Shown here one piece after another: positions 1-11,889 of a stretch of 64,000 bases of DNA; the first letter of the stretch is position 1; each line of letters begins with the position of its first letter. The translations under genes were made by a program, and so were the position numbers. Below the pieces are notes generated by a model. It did no database searches and was not told the origin of the DNA. It worked only from the letters and a program-made list of their open reading frames with translations. Source of the stretch: Ariolimax columbianus (taxonomy: Eukaryota; Mollusca; Gastropoda; Stylommatophora; Arionidae); the NCBI GenBank assembly GCA_036924085.1, contig JAVGWX010000002.1, positions 90,673,371-90,737,370 of the forward strand, written 5' to 3'.

Positions 1-588
1 AAGTCTGAACCAGAGGAATTATATGTTTGGCCAATAAAGTCTGAACCAGAGGAATTATATGTTTGGCCAATTCAGTCTTAACCAGAGCAATTATATGTTT
101 GGCCAATTCAGTCTTAACCAGAGCAATTATATGTTTGGCCAATTCAGTCTTAACCAGAGCAATTATATGTTTGGCCAATAAAGTCTGAACCAGAGGAATT
201 ATATGTTTGGCCAATAAAGTCTGAACCAGAGCAATTATATGTTTGGCCAATAAAGTCTGAACCAGAGGAATTATATGTTTGGCCAATAAAGTCTGAACCA
301 GAGGAATTATATGTTTGGCCAATAAAGTCTGAACCAGAGCAATTATATGTTTGGCCAATAAAGTCTGAACCAGAGGAATTATATGTTTGGCCAATAAAGT
401 CTGAACCAGAGGAATTATATGTTTGGCCAATAAAGTCTGAACCAGAGGAATTATATGTTTGGCCAATAAAGTCTGAACCAGAGGAATTATATGTTTGGAC
501 AATAAAGTCTTAACCAGAGCAATTATATGTTTGGCCAATAAAGTCTGAACCAGAGGAATTATATGTTTGGCCAATAAAGTCTGAACCA
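1..588. repeat. 36-bp minisatellite, about 16 copies
   Basis: The unit runs from AAGTCTGAACCAGAGG through ATATGTTTGGCCAATA, repeating every 36 bases from the first base of the window, so the array probably continues outside it. Two variants alternate in blocks: AAGTCTGAACCAGAGGAA and TTCAGTCTTAACCAGAGCAA. No coding function is seen. Confidence 0.95.
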
Positions 589-696
589 CATGCGAAAAAT
601 AGGCGGCTGCGAGGACATAATTGAGCTGCGCAGTTCCCAGTTGTACACGGGTTCACCTAATACGTTTTTGTTTCAGTATTGTATATGTGGATTTTC

Positions 697-793
697 TTTG
701 TCTTTCTTTCTTTCTTTCTATCTTTTTTTCTTTCTTTCTTCTTCTTCTTCTTCGTCTTCTCCTCCTTCTTGTTATCCTTCTCCTCCTTCTTCG

Positions 794-826
<33 letters not shown>

Positions 827-870
827 TTCTTCTTCTTCTTCTTCTTCTTCTTCTCCTTCCTCGATCAATC
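697..870. repeat. Polypyrimidine tract, (TTTC)n and (TTC)n
   Basis: Almost pure C/T sequence built from TTTC and TTC units. The overlapping poly-Ser/poly-Phe and poly-Glu/Arg reading frames here are low-complexity artefacts, not genes. Confidence 0.95.
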
Positions 871-978
871 TATTTAATGGTTCTAGCCCGGTGAGGTTCA
901 CTCAGGAGAATGTGCGTTTCAGGACTTCACCTATTCCTCACAACTTTTCGATCATAGTCGCTCTCCCTGGCCAGAAAA

Positions 979-1056
979 TGTGTGTGTGTGTGTGTGTGTG
1001 CGTGCGTGCGTGCGCGCGCGCGTGCGCGTGCGTGTGCGTGTGTGTGTGTATGTGTG
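979..1056. repeat. (TG)n / (CG)n alternating purine-pyrimidine tract
   Basis: Runs of TG, then CGTGCG and CGCGCG, then TG again. Alternating purine-pyrimidine DNA of this kind can adopt Z-DNA; that is inference from composition. Confidence 0.9.
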
Positions 1057-1287
1057 TTCGTAGTTTCTCTTTATATTATTATGATTATTGATAACTATTT
1101 TCCTTGAACGATTAGCTTGTGGGGATTCCAACTAATGGTTTGGATTTGAGAGATTTAGCAGGAATTGGGAGGAGGGAGGTGGTGACCACGTGTTTTTCTT
1201 TCCTATCATTAATGAATATTGCCTCCTTCCGACCAGATCGAGGAGCGTAATGTATTCGATGATGTGAAATGTTAAGTGCCGAGCTTT

Positions 1288-1505
1288 TTCTTTTTCTTCT
1301 TCTTCTTCTTCTTCTTTTTCTTCTTCTTTTTCTTCTTTTTCTTCTTCTGCGTTCGTTCTCAATCTCCCGCTACCAAGTCCTAAACAGGGCTTTGCAAGTA
1401 GCAGGATGTAGTCCGGAGAAGGGAATGCGTTGTGTCGCTAGTTAACAGCTTGGCTGTAATATTTGCACCTTTCAGTCCGACACATCCGTCTTCGACAGAA
1501 AGTGC
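1288..1505 (-). mobile_element. SINE-A 3' fragment with (TTC)n/(GAA)n tail
   Basis: Bases 1353-1505 match other copies of a dispersed element I call SINE-A (22196-22345, 49075-49400, 52255-52600, 53725-54065). Shared motifs are CAATCTCCCGCTACCAAG and GGAATGCGTTGTGTCG. The pure (TTC)n run at 1288-1350 abuts its edge, so read on the minus strand the element ends in (GAA)n. The family name is mine. Confidence 0.75.
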
Positions 1506-1671
1506 CGAACCAAAACAATTCTGAAGAGCCATTGGCAGGCTTACCATCTCCAAAAAACATGCAGGACCTCCAGAGGAGTCATGTATTTGTTACTTTTGCC
1601 GCGTTTCAGTGTTGCAGCAGGCCAACAGACACGTTTCTATGAGTTCAATACCGAGCTGGACTCTCGGCTCA

Positions 1672-1795
1672 GTGCAATGCTGAGTTGATAACCCTCAGCA
1701 CAGTGCAGTGTTCAGTTGATAACCCTCAGAACAGTGCAATGCTGAGTTGATAACCCTCAGCACAGTGCAGTGTTCAGTTCATTTCATCCCGGGCA
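1672..1795. repeat. 31-bp minisatellite, about 4 copies
   Basis: Units of the form GTGCAATGCTGAGTTGATAA then CCCTCAGCACA repeat at about 31 bases, alternating GTGCAATGCTGAG and GTGCAGTGTTCAG variants. Confidence 0.85.
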
Positions 1796-1799
1796 GTGC

Positions 1800-3190
1800 T
1801 TTGCGGAGTTGTTACCAGAGTCATGACAGACTACCACCTCTTGTTTACCCATGGGGCCTAGAAAGAGTCCCGTATCTTTTAGTTCCATTATTTCAGTTTT
1901 GCAACCGTGTCCGAAACACGCTTCTATCAATGCAATGTTAAAATAGTATGGAAGCCCCATGGAACCACCAGTCTACGAGAAATAGCAAAAGATAGCGAAG
2001 GTATGCCAGATTGGACAATGTGAGCTGAATGAAAAATAACAAATAATTATGCACACGCACAACAAAGCAGTGTACGCCTGGTAATGATTTCACATAAAAT
2101 TTCTTTCAATAATTAATCAATAAACATCCAGACATACTTCCCAACCCCTTTCTTCCCACTGAGTCGTGCAACGTGCTTGTCGTTAGAACTTGTTTACCTC
2201 TATTTTGCGAGCCAAACTAAATAATTAACTGTTTCATCTTCATTAGTCTGACCTCATTTGTTGATAAACATTCTTTGAAAAGTCAAGCATAGTGTGTATT
2301 CTACGGCAAATGTAAACATTAACGACAGTATGAAATGTGTACAATTGAGTCTGCACACTTACATGTGAATACCCGGAAGTGTCTTTGCATGATGGAGGGG
2401 TTGCCTATTTTCGACCGTTTGAGTAGTCCTCTGTTGAGCTGAAACTTTGTTATTTTGAATGTTTGTCAGAAACAGGGGCTAACAGCTTTCTCTTTTACCT
2501 TTAGAATAGCTAATTGTTCTTTTATGTGTCCTTCCTGTACATGGTACCTCCGAGAGTATCATTCGTCTCCAACAGGACTGGGCACTGGTCTTACCTCCCT
2601 CGAGAGCTGGGGAAGCTTTAAACTGGAATAATTGGAACCACCCACCATATTGAGGTTTCGTTCGTTTGGTCTGCTGCTCTTCTGTATACGGCCCTCGAGC
2701 TAAGAATCGATTTTACAATTTCAAATTCATAATAATCTCAAGTACACGCTATGTCGGAACGGTCGAATGCTGGAATTGAGAATTTGAGAGAAAGACCTAT
2801 ATGTTACTGATAAACTGTTGTAGCTGCACGTTGATTGTGGCCTAAGCTGTGACGTCAAACAGTTATAATTCGGCAGCGTTTCCAGTGCCATCGGAAATCT
2901 ATGTTTTTTTTTCTTCATTTTTAATGACTTTATTACCAGGAAATGCCCTCATGTAAAAGACAGAAAAGAATAGAACAATAGACTTCGAATGTCGTGTTTT
3001 AGAGGCAGGTTGAAGTGTGGATTATTTTGTAACTAAATTAGATGACAAATGAGTGTGTTTATGCCATTATGGCTGTACAAAAATAATACAATATACGGGG
3101 CCAATATCAGACCAAGCACTAGATATACAATTCGTAAATTTCAGTAAAGCAGCGATAAGAAAAATAAGAAACCCAAAAAACTGGTTAGTA
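1800..3190. other. No feature recognised
   Basis: About 1.4 kb of mixed-composition DNA. The short open frames on either strand (for example near 1747-1941 and 2727-2918) have no recognisable motif, splice context or repeat identity. Confidence 0.5.
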
Positions 3191-3192
3191 AT

Positions 3193-3480
3193 ATTTTCAC
3201 CAGGTAAGATTAAAGTGCGTAGTGTGAATTGGTTTATTAATGATATACTCTCTATTGGATCTGTAATTTTTTCTCCAGGTAAGATTCATGTGGGTATCGC
3301 AGATTGGTTTACTTATTAAAGTGCTCTTAATTGGATCTGTAAGGTTTTCTCCAGTTAGGAGTCATGTGAGCAGCATGGATTGGTTTACTTAATGAAGTAC
3401 TTTCTTTTGGATCTGTAATGTTTTCTCCAGGTAAGATTCATGTGAGTAGCGTGGATTGGTTTAATTAATTTTGAACCTCT
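3193..3480. repeat. Degenerate 76-77-bp tandem repeat, about 4 copies
   Basis: TTTTCTCCAGGTAAGATTCA-like segments recur near 3193, 3267, 3344 and 3421, each followed by GGATTGGTTTA and TTGGATCTGTAA. The copies are diverged, unlike most other arrays in the window, so this is an older array. Confidence 0.8.
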
Positions 3481-3856
3481 TCTTGTATCTGTTCTCTGGT
3501 TTGTTTTTTCTGATGCTTCACATTTGCTTTGCGTGGGTCTCATCCTTCTCAGCCATTTTATTCTTTGGTACATCTGGTGATCTATCAGTCTTATATTTTG
3601 TGCTTGGGATCTACTGTCACTCTATTCTGAATTGGCTACATGTTCGAAATATTCTCAAGTTCTCCATATGTATGTGGTCTTCGTGGCCTCTGTATTGGTT
3701 CTCATTACTCTGTTTTAAAATCTTTTTATTTTGTTAAAGTTTTATTTGGTTGCAATTGCCCTGCTGCTATGACACATGCAAGAACTCGTCTAATCTGTCC
3801 AGTGTACGACATCTTTAACACCCTTTCATCTTTTCCTCAAGAGTTCTAGCACGTTT

Positions 3857-4152
3857 TTTCATGACATACATTCTTTGTCATCGTCTTCTCTTGTCCTAGT
3901 TCATGACAGACATTCTTTGTCATCGTCTTCTCTTGTCCTAGTTCATGACAGACATTCTTTGTCATCGTCTTCTCTTGTCCTAGTTCATGACAGACATTCT
4001 TTGTCATCGTCTTCTCTTGTCCTAGTTCATGACAGACATTCTTTGTCATCGTCTTCTCTTGTCCTAGTTCATGACAGACATTCTTTGTCATCGTCTTCTC
4101 TTGTCCTAGTTCATGACAGACATTCTTTGTCATCGTCTTCTCTTGTCCTAGT
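3857..4152. repeat. 42-bp minisatellite, 7 near-identical copies
   Basis: Each unit carries TTCATGACAGACATTC, TTTGTCATCGTCTTC and TCTTGTCCTAG. The period is 14 codons, so both strands stay open for 105 codons. I treat these frames as by-products of the repeat. Confidence 0.95.
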
Positions 4153-4189
4153 GCCCTTGCCATATGGCTTCTTGGAGAGACGGGATGCG

Positions 4190-5045
4190 TAGATCTCTTG
4201 GTATCGTCAAGTCAAAGTCTTGTGCTGTCGTTAGGTGTAACTTCCACAGAGTGTCAGAGACACCATTGATTCATCCACGTCGAGGTCTGGCGCTTGCTCG
4301 TGGACTGGAAACTTTCATATGACGTGCTCTTGCTGAAGGCTGATTATATTCTGACGAAATGACCATAATACTAGATCTGTTGGGGGTCAATGTAGTAACT
4401 AATTAGGGTTGTCACTAGTGTCAGCCTCGATGTAGTGTTGCGGATTCGTTCACGGACTGTCTTTCCAGCTGCACTTCTCACACAGCGCACCTCACAGCTC
4501 TGGATCTTACTCTTACGCATTTCTAGTAAGGACCAAGTCTGACATTGGTAACACAATGTAGGAATAAACAGTGTATTTATCAAGTTTTTTTCTTAGTTGA
4601 GAGAAATGCTCTAGGGTGTTTCAGAATATGTGCAATTAGATAGTGGACACTATTCGCCTTCTGAAATATAGATGCAGTCTCTCTGTCCACTCTGCTGTCA
4701 TCAAAGAATATACTACCTAGGTATTTGAACTCCAGTATTTGCTTGATATCAATGTCATTGATGTGGAAACTTATCTGCACTTGTTCACATGAAATCAACT
4801 TAGTTTCTGTCTTTTCTGTGTTGATCTTCATGTCATATTCGTTACAACCGAAATGGAGACAGTTCATGTGATGTTGAAGGTCTTCTCTATTTCTGTAAAA
4901 GATGACCTAATCGTCATAAAACAACAGTTCATTTAGGGACTCCTCGTGGGGGTTAGCCAACTGTACAATTTTATCCATATAAATTATGTACAGAAGTGGA
5001 GAAGGAACACACTCCTGCCGTACACCACTCAGCACTGGAAACCAA
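4190..5045 (-). mobile_element. LINE reverse-transcriptase fragment (C-terminal part), decayed
   Basis: Minus-strand frames read as the palm/thumb end of a non-LTR reverse transcriptase. Near 5000-5040 is a WFPVLSGVRQECVPSPLLY-like block, the GVRQG-type RT motif. Then come MKINTEKTETKLIS and FKYLGSIF, the usual motifs after the catalytic aspartates, and finally a short C-terminal region with CYQCQTWSL. Frameshifts and stops break it, and the 5' part and endonuclease are missing. A related scrap lies at 41690-41900. Confidence 0.8.
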
Positions 5046-5640
5046 TTTGTCATACCTGCATTCGTTCGTACTACACCATAACTTTTTGCTTACAAGGCAC
5101 GAATGTCATCCTTTGACATGCTTTGTGTTTGAGAGAAACCACACAGCGAGTTTTTGTGTTTGGCACCTCAAAAACTGAACGAAAATAATACCTAAATAAT
5201 GTCGGCAAATCCATTGTCAGTGCGGCACACACGCTCCTCCACCACGAGAGAGTGGAGATACGAAAGTTAATGATAATGAGAATCGATGCAAGTGCATTTG
5301 GTGTTAGAAGCAATGGATCTAACGCTCTCACAATTTCTTAATACACTTCTAGACTAATACCCACATTATCCATAACCCTTCTTCCTTTCTTTGTTCATAG
5401 AAGATCATTTCTGACATGACAGAATCTCGGCTGAAATGACAGGCCTCGAGCTGTTCTGCCTCCGTTAATGAAGATGCCGTTTGGGCATGTAAACCATTAT
5501 TAGGCTGTTTATCCTAGCATATTCTTACGCGTATTTGAAAAGCGATTCTGCAAACTATCTACAAAACACGTTTATTGATCAGACATCAAATCGGTCAATA
5601 TACGGGTTCCCGACTAGCATAAGTGTTGGATACAGGACAG
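5046..5640. other. No feature recognised
   Basis: The gap between the LINE fragment and the next minisatellite. The 86-codon minus frame at 5071-5331 shows no recognisable domain. Confidence 0.5.
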
Positions 5641-5641
5641 T

Positions 5642-6110
5642 TTTAAGACCGTCGGTTACACAAGGGACGGTTTGGGGGTGTAAGGTCAACATAAAAGACT
5701 TTGTGGTGGATTCAAGGATCACACGAGGGACGGTTTGGTGGATTCAAGGATCACACGAGGGACGGTTTGGTGGATTCAAAGATCACACGAGGGACGGTTT
5801 GGTGGATTCAAGGATCACACGAGGGACGGTTTGGTGGATTCAAGGATCACACGAGGGACGGTTTGGTGGATTCAAAGATCACACGAGGGACGGTTTGGTG
5901 GATTCAAAGATCACACGAGGGACGGTTTGGTGGATTCAAGGATCACACGAGGGGCGGTTTGGTGAATTCAAAGATCACACGAGGGACGGTTTGGTGGTTT
6001 TAAGAGTCATGAGAGGGACGATTAGGTGGTTTAAGTGGTGCACGAAGGGCGGTGTGTTGGCTTGAGGTTCCATGTGGGACGACGTGCTGGCTTTAGGGCC
6101 ACGAGAGACA
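5642..6110. repeat. 33-bp minisatellite, about 10 good copies with decayed flanks
   Basis: The unit is TGGTGGATTCAAGGATCA plus CACGAGGGACGGTTT. The central copies (about 5700-5998) are nearly identical and the edges decay on both sides, the usual signature of repeat homogenisation in the middle of an array. The period is 11 codons, so overlapping frames up to 176 codons appear; these are artefacts. Confidence 0.93.
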
Positions 6111-6329
6111 GTTTCATGGCGGCTTACAGTTCACCTGAGGGACAAGTTGATAAATTAATTAAGATCCACACTAAGGACTACTAATTGCCTGTATTGACAG
6201 GTCAAGCGGTTGACTTTGGGTGAATAACCTCTGGAACAAGTCAAACGGTTGAATCACGTTGAAGCTGTAAAGATCAGAAGACATATAAACAAGAACACGT
6301 AATACAAAACAAAACAAAAAACATTACGC

Positions 6330-6510
6330 TAACCTGTTCAAGCTTTTGAATGAGCTGTCAAGGTACCATCAACATTTGATAGCTAAACAGCTTGCACTAG
6401 TAGAGGCTGTGTACACAGTTTCAGTTCTCTAGGTTACGAGGAAGTTGGTTAAAAATAGAAGAAATAGAAGTCCACGCAAATGGAGAACAGTTATGTCAAG
6501 TAAAGGCTTT
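6330..6510 (+). mobile_element. Dispersed repeat G, copy 1
   Basis: Contains TTCAAGCTTTTGAATGA, GTAGAGGCTGTGTACA and TTACGAGGAAGTTGGTTA. The same order of blocks occurs inverted at 26025-26235 and partly at 56970-57090. The element type is unknown; no coding capacity or tRNA-like promoter was seen. Confidence 0.65.
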
Positions 6511-6544
6511 TAAAAAGCAGTTGGCTACTTGAAGAGCAACAACT

Positions 6545-6930
6545 AGCAGACATATCCATGTCTTAAATTTAGAATCGCCTCAGTCAAGAGAAAAAGGTAA
6601 AAGGACCACCTTTTTACCAGTTTTTATTTACGGAAGTGAATAGTAAGTCATGATTACAACCGAATGAAGGCAGCTCTAATCATCGGAAATGGTATGTCTA
6701 AGAAAGGTTGTCGAGGTAACAAGAACGGAGAACGGTCCACAATTGGACGATACTGCACGATCTCGAATTCAAACCTTTGCCAACTTGAATGGAGCAATCA
6801 TAATTTCTATGGTTTAGCCATGTCAACAAAAGGAAAAACGATGGGCTTCCAAAGCAGTTATGAGAAGCAAAAAGCCAGGGATCCTGACCCCCAAATAGAC
6901 CTTAAGTTCACTGGGAAGGCAATATAGTTT
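6545..6930 (+). mobile_element. Possible LINE C-terminal remnant
   Basis: An 87-codon frame starts at 6664. Its surroundings resemble the end of non-LTR element ORF2, with basic, Gly-rich text followed by short helical text, but no diagnostic RT motif is visible. It could equally be unrelated sequence. Confidence 0.3.
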
Positions 6931-6944
6931 GTTGTACATCGCAA

Positions 6945-7135
6945 GGGATGATGGCGACATCATCAGAAGGTTTTGTCTTGATGATGTAGATTGCTCTGTG
7001 TTTGGATTATAATGAGGAAGTAGCTACGCTGGTCATCAACCTCACTCTCTTGTCCCGAGCTACACTGGACCAATGGCAAGACATAAGTTGAGACAATTGG
7101 AGGTAACTCAGGATGCAGGGACTTTGGTCCTATCG
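6945..7135 (-). mobile_element. SINE-F fragment
   Basis: The reverse complement matches the body of the tRNA-headed element at 60813-61075: CTGCATCCTGA, CTCCA, TGTAGCTCGGGAC and GAGTGAGGTTG occur in the same order. The tRNA-like head is missing, so this is a truncated copy. Confidence 0.75.
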
Positions 7136-7789
7136 CATTTGAGACAAGGGATAAGTTAAAACATGCACTACGCGATCATCCACCGTTTTGCGCTCATATC
7201 TTTGAAATGCGAGTGCCTTACCTCTCGATCACAAATATCCCCAATATACGATAGTATGAGAGCTCGAAGACTAGACATAACCTATGCCAAGAAGAAGCTA
7301 AGGAAATAATAGCATTTCGTTATTTATGACGAACATCTACAACCCATTGTAAAAGAGAAGCGCCCAAATTAATAAATAACATCATTTTGTAATGGAACAG
7401 GGCCACACTTTGCTACGTTCCGCTAACAAACCAGTTTTTCAATCACATTCACTTCCATTAGCCATTGCACATTTCCCGCTCTTTCGAGTGATCGGCAATT
7501 TTGCGCGGGTCTACTGAGTAAGAGAAGCCACACACCGAATGGAGACGACGGTCGATTTCAGTGTCGTTAATCCAGTCTGTTTACAGTGAATGTTGTTTAG
7601 TCTGCATTCAATATATCATCATGATTAGGGAAAAGGTAAGGATATTTGGACGTTATGTTTATGTAATAGTAAAATCCATAATAAAAATGCGCCTTCAATT
7701 CACTAATTTTATTGTATTTATTTTCCAAATATTATTTCGCCTCCTTTTTTTTCTCCTTTAAATGGTTGCTCATAGTGTCAAAAGAGAAG
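7136..7789. other. No feature recognised
   Basis: AT-rich unassigned sequence. A 66-codon hydrophobic frame at 7561-7761 has no promoter, splice or domain support. Confidence 0.5.
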
Positions 7790-8130
7790 AATTCAAGGTA
7801 ACAATACAGGTTTATAAGATAATCAAAGGAAAGGATCAGTTAGACTTTAACAAGTTCTTCAAAATATAACCACTTACAAGAACAAGAGGCCACAGCTACA
7901 AATTAACAAAAGAAAGGTTAAGATTAGATATTACTAATATTAAGAAATATATTTTTAGTCAGTGAGTGGCGAATGCTTGGAATGCATTTGATTGCCACAC
8001 GAAGTAGTTAATGCATTTAAGAATAGATTGGATGCGCATAGCTTTTATAGCAAAGTAATGTAAATGAAACTGGTTGTATATAGACTCTGCAGAGTCTTCT
8101 AAACCACTATAAAGAGGTTCAGTTAGGTTA
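7790..8130 (+). mobile_element. CR1-like LINE 3' end, decayed
   Basis: Plus-strand text reads VYKIIKGKDQLDFNKFF, then TRTRGHSYKL, then FSQ-VANAWNAF, broken by stops. It matches the C-terminus of the CR1-type copies at 61375-61560 and 55047-56300. It ends in the shared 3' UTR with GACTCTGCAGAGTCTTCTAA (about 8084-8103). Confidence 0.85.
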
Positions 8131-8330
8131 AGAATGTAGTCCAGAAAACGGAATGCGTTGTATCGTGGTTTACAGCTTGACTACGATGTCTGCACGTTTC
8201 GTTAGACATTGTTGAGTATAAGGTCAGCCCTCTTTCTTCGATCCCTTCTCCTTAGTCAGTCTGCTCTATAGCAGCGTGTTATCCAGGATCACCGTGTGGA
8301 AGTGTAGAAGGGTCTTGTCGACAGCTCTGA
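8131..8330 (-). mobile_element. SINE-A fragment
   Basis: Matches 52310-52520: TAGTCCAGA, GGAATGCGTTG, TTACAGCTTGACT, CTCCTTAG-CAGTCTG, GTTATCCAGGATCA and GTAGAAGGGTCTTG in order. It directly follows the CR1 tail. Confidence 0.85.
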
Positions 8331-8587
8331 TGATTATCATTGTTTTGTGCAAATGCAGAATTATATAAGTTTTTATATACTAAAAAGGGCTCTATGCAAA
8401 AACTACATTTCCTGTGAATTCTTTAAACACGAAATCTTAAAGTCGCAAGAAAAAAAAATATCTTATTTCGCGTCTTTTTTAACCATTTTATAACGAAATA
8501 ACCTTTGAAATATAGTTCAAGTTATAGGAACAGCCTGCATTATAATTATTATATCTACAGATCGAGGTAAGTTGCTTAACAGTATGT

Positions 8588-8636
8588 TTATATATATATA
8601 TATAAGTATATATATATATATATATATATATATACT

Positions 8637-8708
<72 letters not shown>
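8588..8708. repeat. (TA)n microsatellite
   Basis: About 120 bases of alternating TA with a few AC/GT interruptions. Confidence 0.97.
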
Positions 8709-8711
<3 letters not shown>

Positions 8712-8814
8712 GTATATATATATATGATTCAGTTATGTAATGGAATTTATTATGGAATTATATGTTATGATTTATATAATATAATATAGCTTTGTGACAT
8801 TGGATAAACCCGGC

Positions 8815-9090
8815 CATGGTTATGTGTTTTGTTTAGAGCAACATAGATGGCGCTTAAGAGGCTGCGGGTTTATTTTCCTCTAGTGTTTGAGTCTATTGAG
8901 ATAAACTCGCACAACGGCTAACCACCCTCCATAAGCACTTGTCCAAACGCAGCAAAGTATTAAGCTGTTCGAGCCTAGCTCGCTAAGCAGGAAACCCTTC
9001 TCTGGGCTGCATTCAGCTCATATCAGAGCTGGGACCTGCATAGAAGCATCTTCCCCTGTAGAAGTACAGGCCGACTAAGAACTAAGAATA
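8815..9090 (-). mobile_element. SINE-B copy
   Basis: The reverse complement matches 18825-19190 and 43475-43855. Shared blocks are CGACCTG-ACTTCTACAGG, TTAGCGGGCTA, CTCGAGCAG, TTAATACT, GTGGTTAACCG, AATAGACT-AAACACTAGAG and CATGGCCGG. The family name is mine. Confidence 0.88.
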
Positions 9091-9261
9091 TAATATAATA
9101 TAATAGTTGCTTGGGTTTTCTTGTCTTTCCGTAACGATTACAACTGTTATTCAATCCTGTCCTGCGACTTTTGTTTATGGATTGATTCGATGTTTCTTTG
9201 TATGGATTTGCTTAATGTTCAATAGTAATTGATCAGATTTGAAGCTCATTATTGTTTAGCA

Positions 9262-9405
9262 ATTGACATAAGGATTGAGGTACCCATTTACAGCCAGGTA
9301 GACAAGCGATTTAATACCGGAGATGAAACCCAGTACCTATGCTTTGAAAAGTAAGCACTCTAACCAGCCTTCTACTGAGACGCTAGCTGATTGGTAGTAA
9401 TCGAT
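9262..9405 (-). mobile_element. tRNA-derived SINE (SINE-G)
   Basis: The minus strand carries an A-box-like GGCTGGTTAGAGTGC and a B-box-like GGGTTTCATCTCC at tRNA spacing. These are followed by TACCTGGCTGTAAATGGG, a body type common to animal tRNA-derived SINEs. It lies only about 200 bases upstream of the receptor start codon. Confidence 0.6.
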
Positions 9406-9608
9406 ACTGACACGAATCGAACTGTTCCAGCAGTCCTTGAAATCATCCAATCTGAACTATTATTACGTTTCTTTCAACTAGCAAGAGTCTCTGACGTCAT
9501 GATTGCTGCACTTCCATGACAGCCTGCACAGCGTTTGTGACATGCACTTAACGTTCTTCTCACACTTGGTCGCTAAAACCTGGACCATTTAAGGAGATTT
9601 TCAATTCC

Positions 9609-11864
9609 ATGAAAATGAGCAAGCTGCTTTTGGCTGACGTTAAAGTAATGTGTCTCATGTTGATTGTAACGATTTCTTCATCGATATCCTCGATGGAGCC
9701 ATTATCTAACGACACAGTTGATGCCTTCGAGAGAAGATATTCAATGCCTGGCTTGAATCATGAAAGCTATGCTGTCCAAGGTGACATTGATATTGGAGCA
9801 CTTATGAGTGTGACTGTATACCCAAGAGGATTTGTTTGTAGTAAAATTGTTCGTCCAGATATATGGATTTTACAGTACATGGAGGCTATTGCTTTTGCAG
9901 TTCAGTGGATTAACAACAATAAGACTTTGTTACCGAATGTTAAATTAGGATTTGTAATTGTTGATTACTGTAGAACCTCGAATATAGCGCTTGCGCAATC
10001 ATTATCATTTCTGCCTATGCAAACTGTGAATGTTCGCAATTCGGTATGTACAGCATCGACTTCAATGGAACCTGAAGATTCATCCTCATCAACATCGTTA
10101 ACAGCGACAACATCATTTGAAGCGCTTCCGAATTACGACGTTGTGGGTGTTCTCGGTCCCCAAGGAAGCAGTTCTACAGTGGCATTATCCAGTCTGTTCT
10201 CAGTAGCCAAGATACCGCTTGTCAGTTACATGGCCACCAGCGATGAGCTGAGTTCTACGCTCATTCATCCCTACTTCATGAGATTGGTACCTCCTGATAG
10301 GCATCAAGTCCTCGCCATGCTAACTTTCATTGCTGAGAACGACTGGTCATACATCTCCGTGGTGTATGGCGAAAGCTCTTATGGCGACCAAGCGTTCTAC
10401 AACATCAGACACATGGCATCCCAATTCGGAATCTGCGTGGCTACTTCACACAGTATTAGCAGGAGAACGGACTTTGATAGTGTTGTTGATAACCTCCTTA
10501 AGTACGATAGAGCAAGGGTGGTCATCTTGTTCATTGACACAGATCTAATTATCATGTTATTTGCTGCTTGCGATCGCGCAGTTGTCAGAAACCATTTCAT
10601 TTGGATAGGAAGTGACGCAATTAGTGACAAGGCCGTTTTAAGGGGTCAATACTGGAATCACTTCCATGGAACTTTTACATTTATGTATTACTCCAAGAGG
10701 GTTCCCCAGTTTGAGAGCTACTTTAAAAAACTGCGACCTGGAGTCACGGGAAATCCCTGGTTTAATTCGTACTGGGAGTCTCACATACGATGTACATTTA
10801 ACTCTGGGACTTGTTTGTCTGAGAAAAATATTAAGACCTTTGAGAAATTGAGGATCTCGTCATCTGTATCTTTAGTCATTGATAGTGTCTACACATTCGC
10901 TCACGCTATCCATAATTTAATAAACAATGTTTGCCCGAACGTAACTGGACCTGATGCCAGATCATGTATTAAGGGTGACAAACTTATGGAGCGTATGCTG
11001 AAGACTTCGTTTGATGGGGTAACTGGAGATATTGCGTTTGATAGCAACGGAGATCTGAATGGAACATATGTGATTCGGCAGATAGTTTGGGAAAATGAAG
11101 ATTCTACAGAAAAGAATGACAGCGCTAAAGGAATACTAGTCGAAGCGCCTGTAGCTTATTTTGAAGCTTTCAGTGGTAAAATTACGTATTCCGATCGTCC
11201 TATATCGTGGGATCACTTAGCAGTATATCCTCGCGTTGTTCCGATACAGGAGAGAAATGAAGAGACTCAGCTTCCAGAGTCTGTCTGCAGCAGGCCTTGT
11301 GTACTCGGTGAATACAAGATTCAGAAAGAGCTGGCGTGTTGCTGGGAGTGTAGACGATGCCGTGAAAATGAGAGACTTGTGAAAAAAAGTACTGCATGTT
11401 CAGAATGCGAGATGTTCACTTGGCCGGACCCTAACACGAATTTCACGACTTGTCTACACATCCCTCTGTCATACGCTTCTGTTTCTGACACGCTGTCTGT
11501 CATAGAGGTGTGTCTGTCTGGGGCAGCAATTGCCGCTCAATGTGTTGTCGTTGTAACCTACGCTTACTTCCGAGAACATCGAGTTATCAAAGCAGCAAGC
11601 CGGGAGCTCAGTTTTCTCCAGATGGTGGCGATATTCTCCGGGTACGTTACGGTGATTCTGTTCCAAACCACGCCCACTGATACCACCTGCACGGTTATCT
11701 ATTTCATGTTCTGCCTCAGCTTCACCTGGCTGTATTCCCCGCTGATCGTAAAGGCTGTCAGGATTTACCGAATTTTCCGCAACAGCTCCAAGGACAACAG
11801 AAGACCAAGATTTGTCAACCCTCAGTCCCAGCTGCTCATGGCAGGCATGTTGATAGCAATCCAG
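9609..11864 (+). CDS. mGluR-like class C GPCR, exon 1 (residues 1-752)
   Basis: Membrane receptor of the metabotropic glutamate receptor family; it probably senses an amino-acid-like ligand outside the cell and signals through G proteins. Visible in order: signal peptide (about 1-28), Venus-flytrap ligand domain (about 75-545), nine-cysteine linker (about 560-615, starting CSRPC), and TM1-TM4 from about residue 626, with VIKAASRELSF after TM1 and VRIYRIF in loop 2. Amino-acid-binding positions equivalent to mGluR1 S165, T188, D208, Y236 and D318 are kept (Ser in 187-189, T210, D230, Y258, D336). R78 and K409 appear to be Y90 and S452. A Ser/Thr-rich insert sits at about 151-170. The exon ends in phase 0 at CCAG|GTGGGG; the open frame runs only 8 codons into the intron. 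ATG at 9615 has better Kozak context than 9609. Family confidence is high; the ligand is unknown. Confidence 0.95.
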
Positions 11865-11889
11865 GTGGGGTTTCATATAACGTTGTTGT

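Noticed and set aside
590..1091. Overlapping Ser/Phe/Cys-Val frames on both strands
   Set aside because: Translated polypyrimidine and (TG)n microsatellite.
5535..6065. 176-codon repeat protein
   Set aside because: 33-bp minisatellite frames; no support outside the array.
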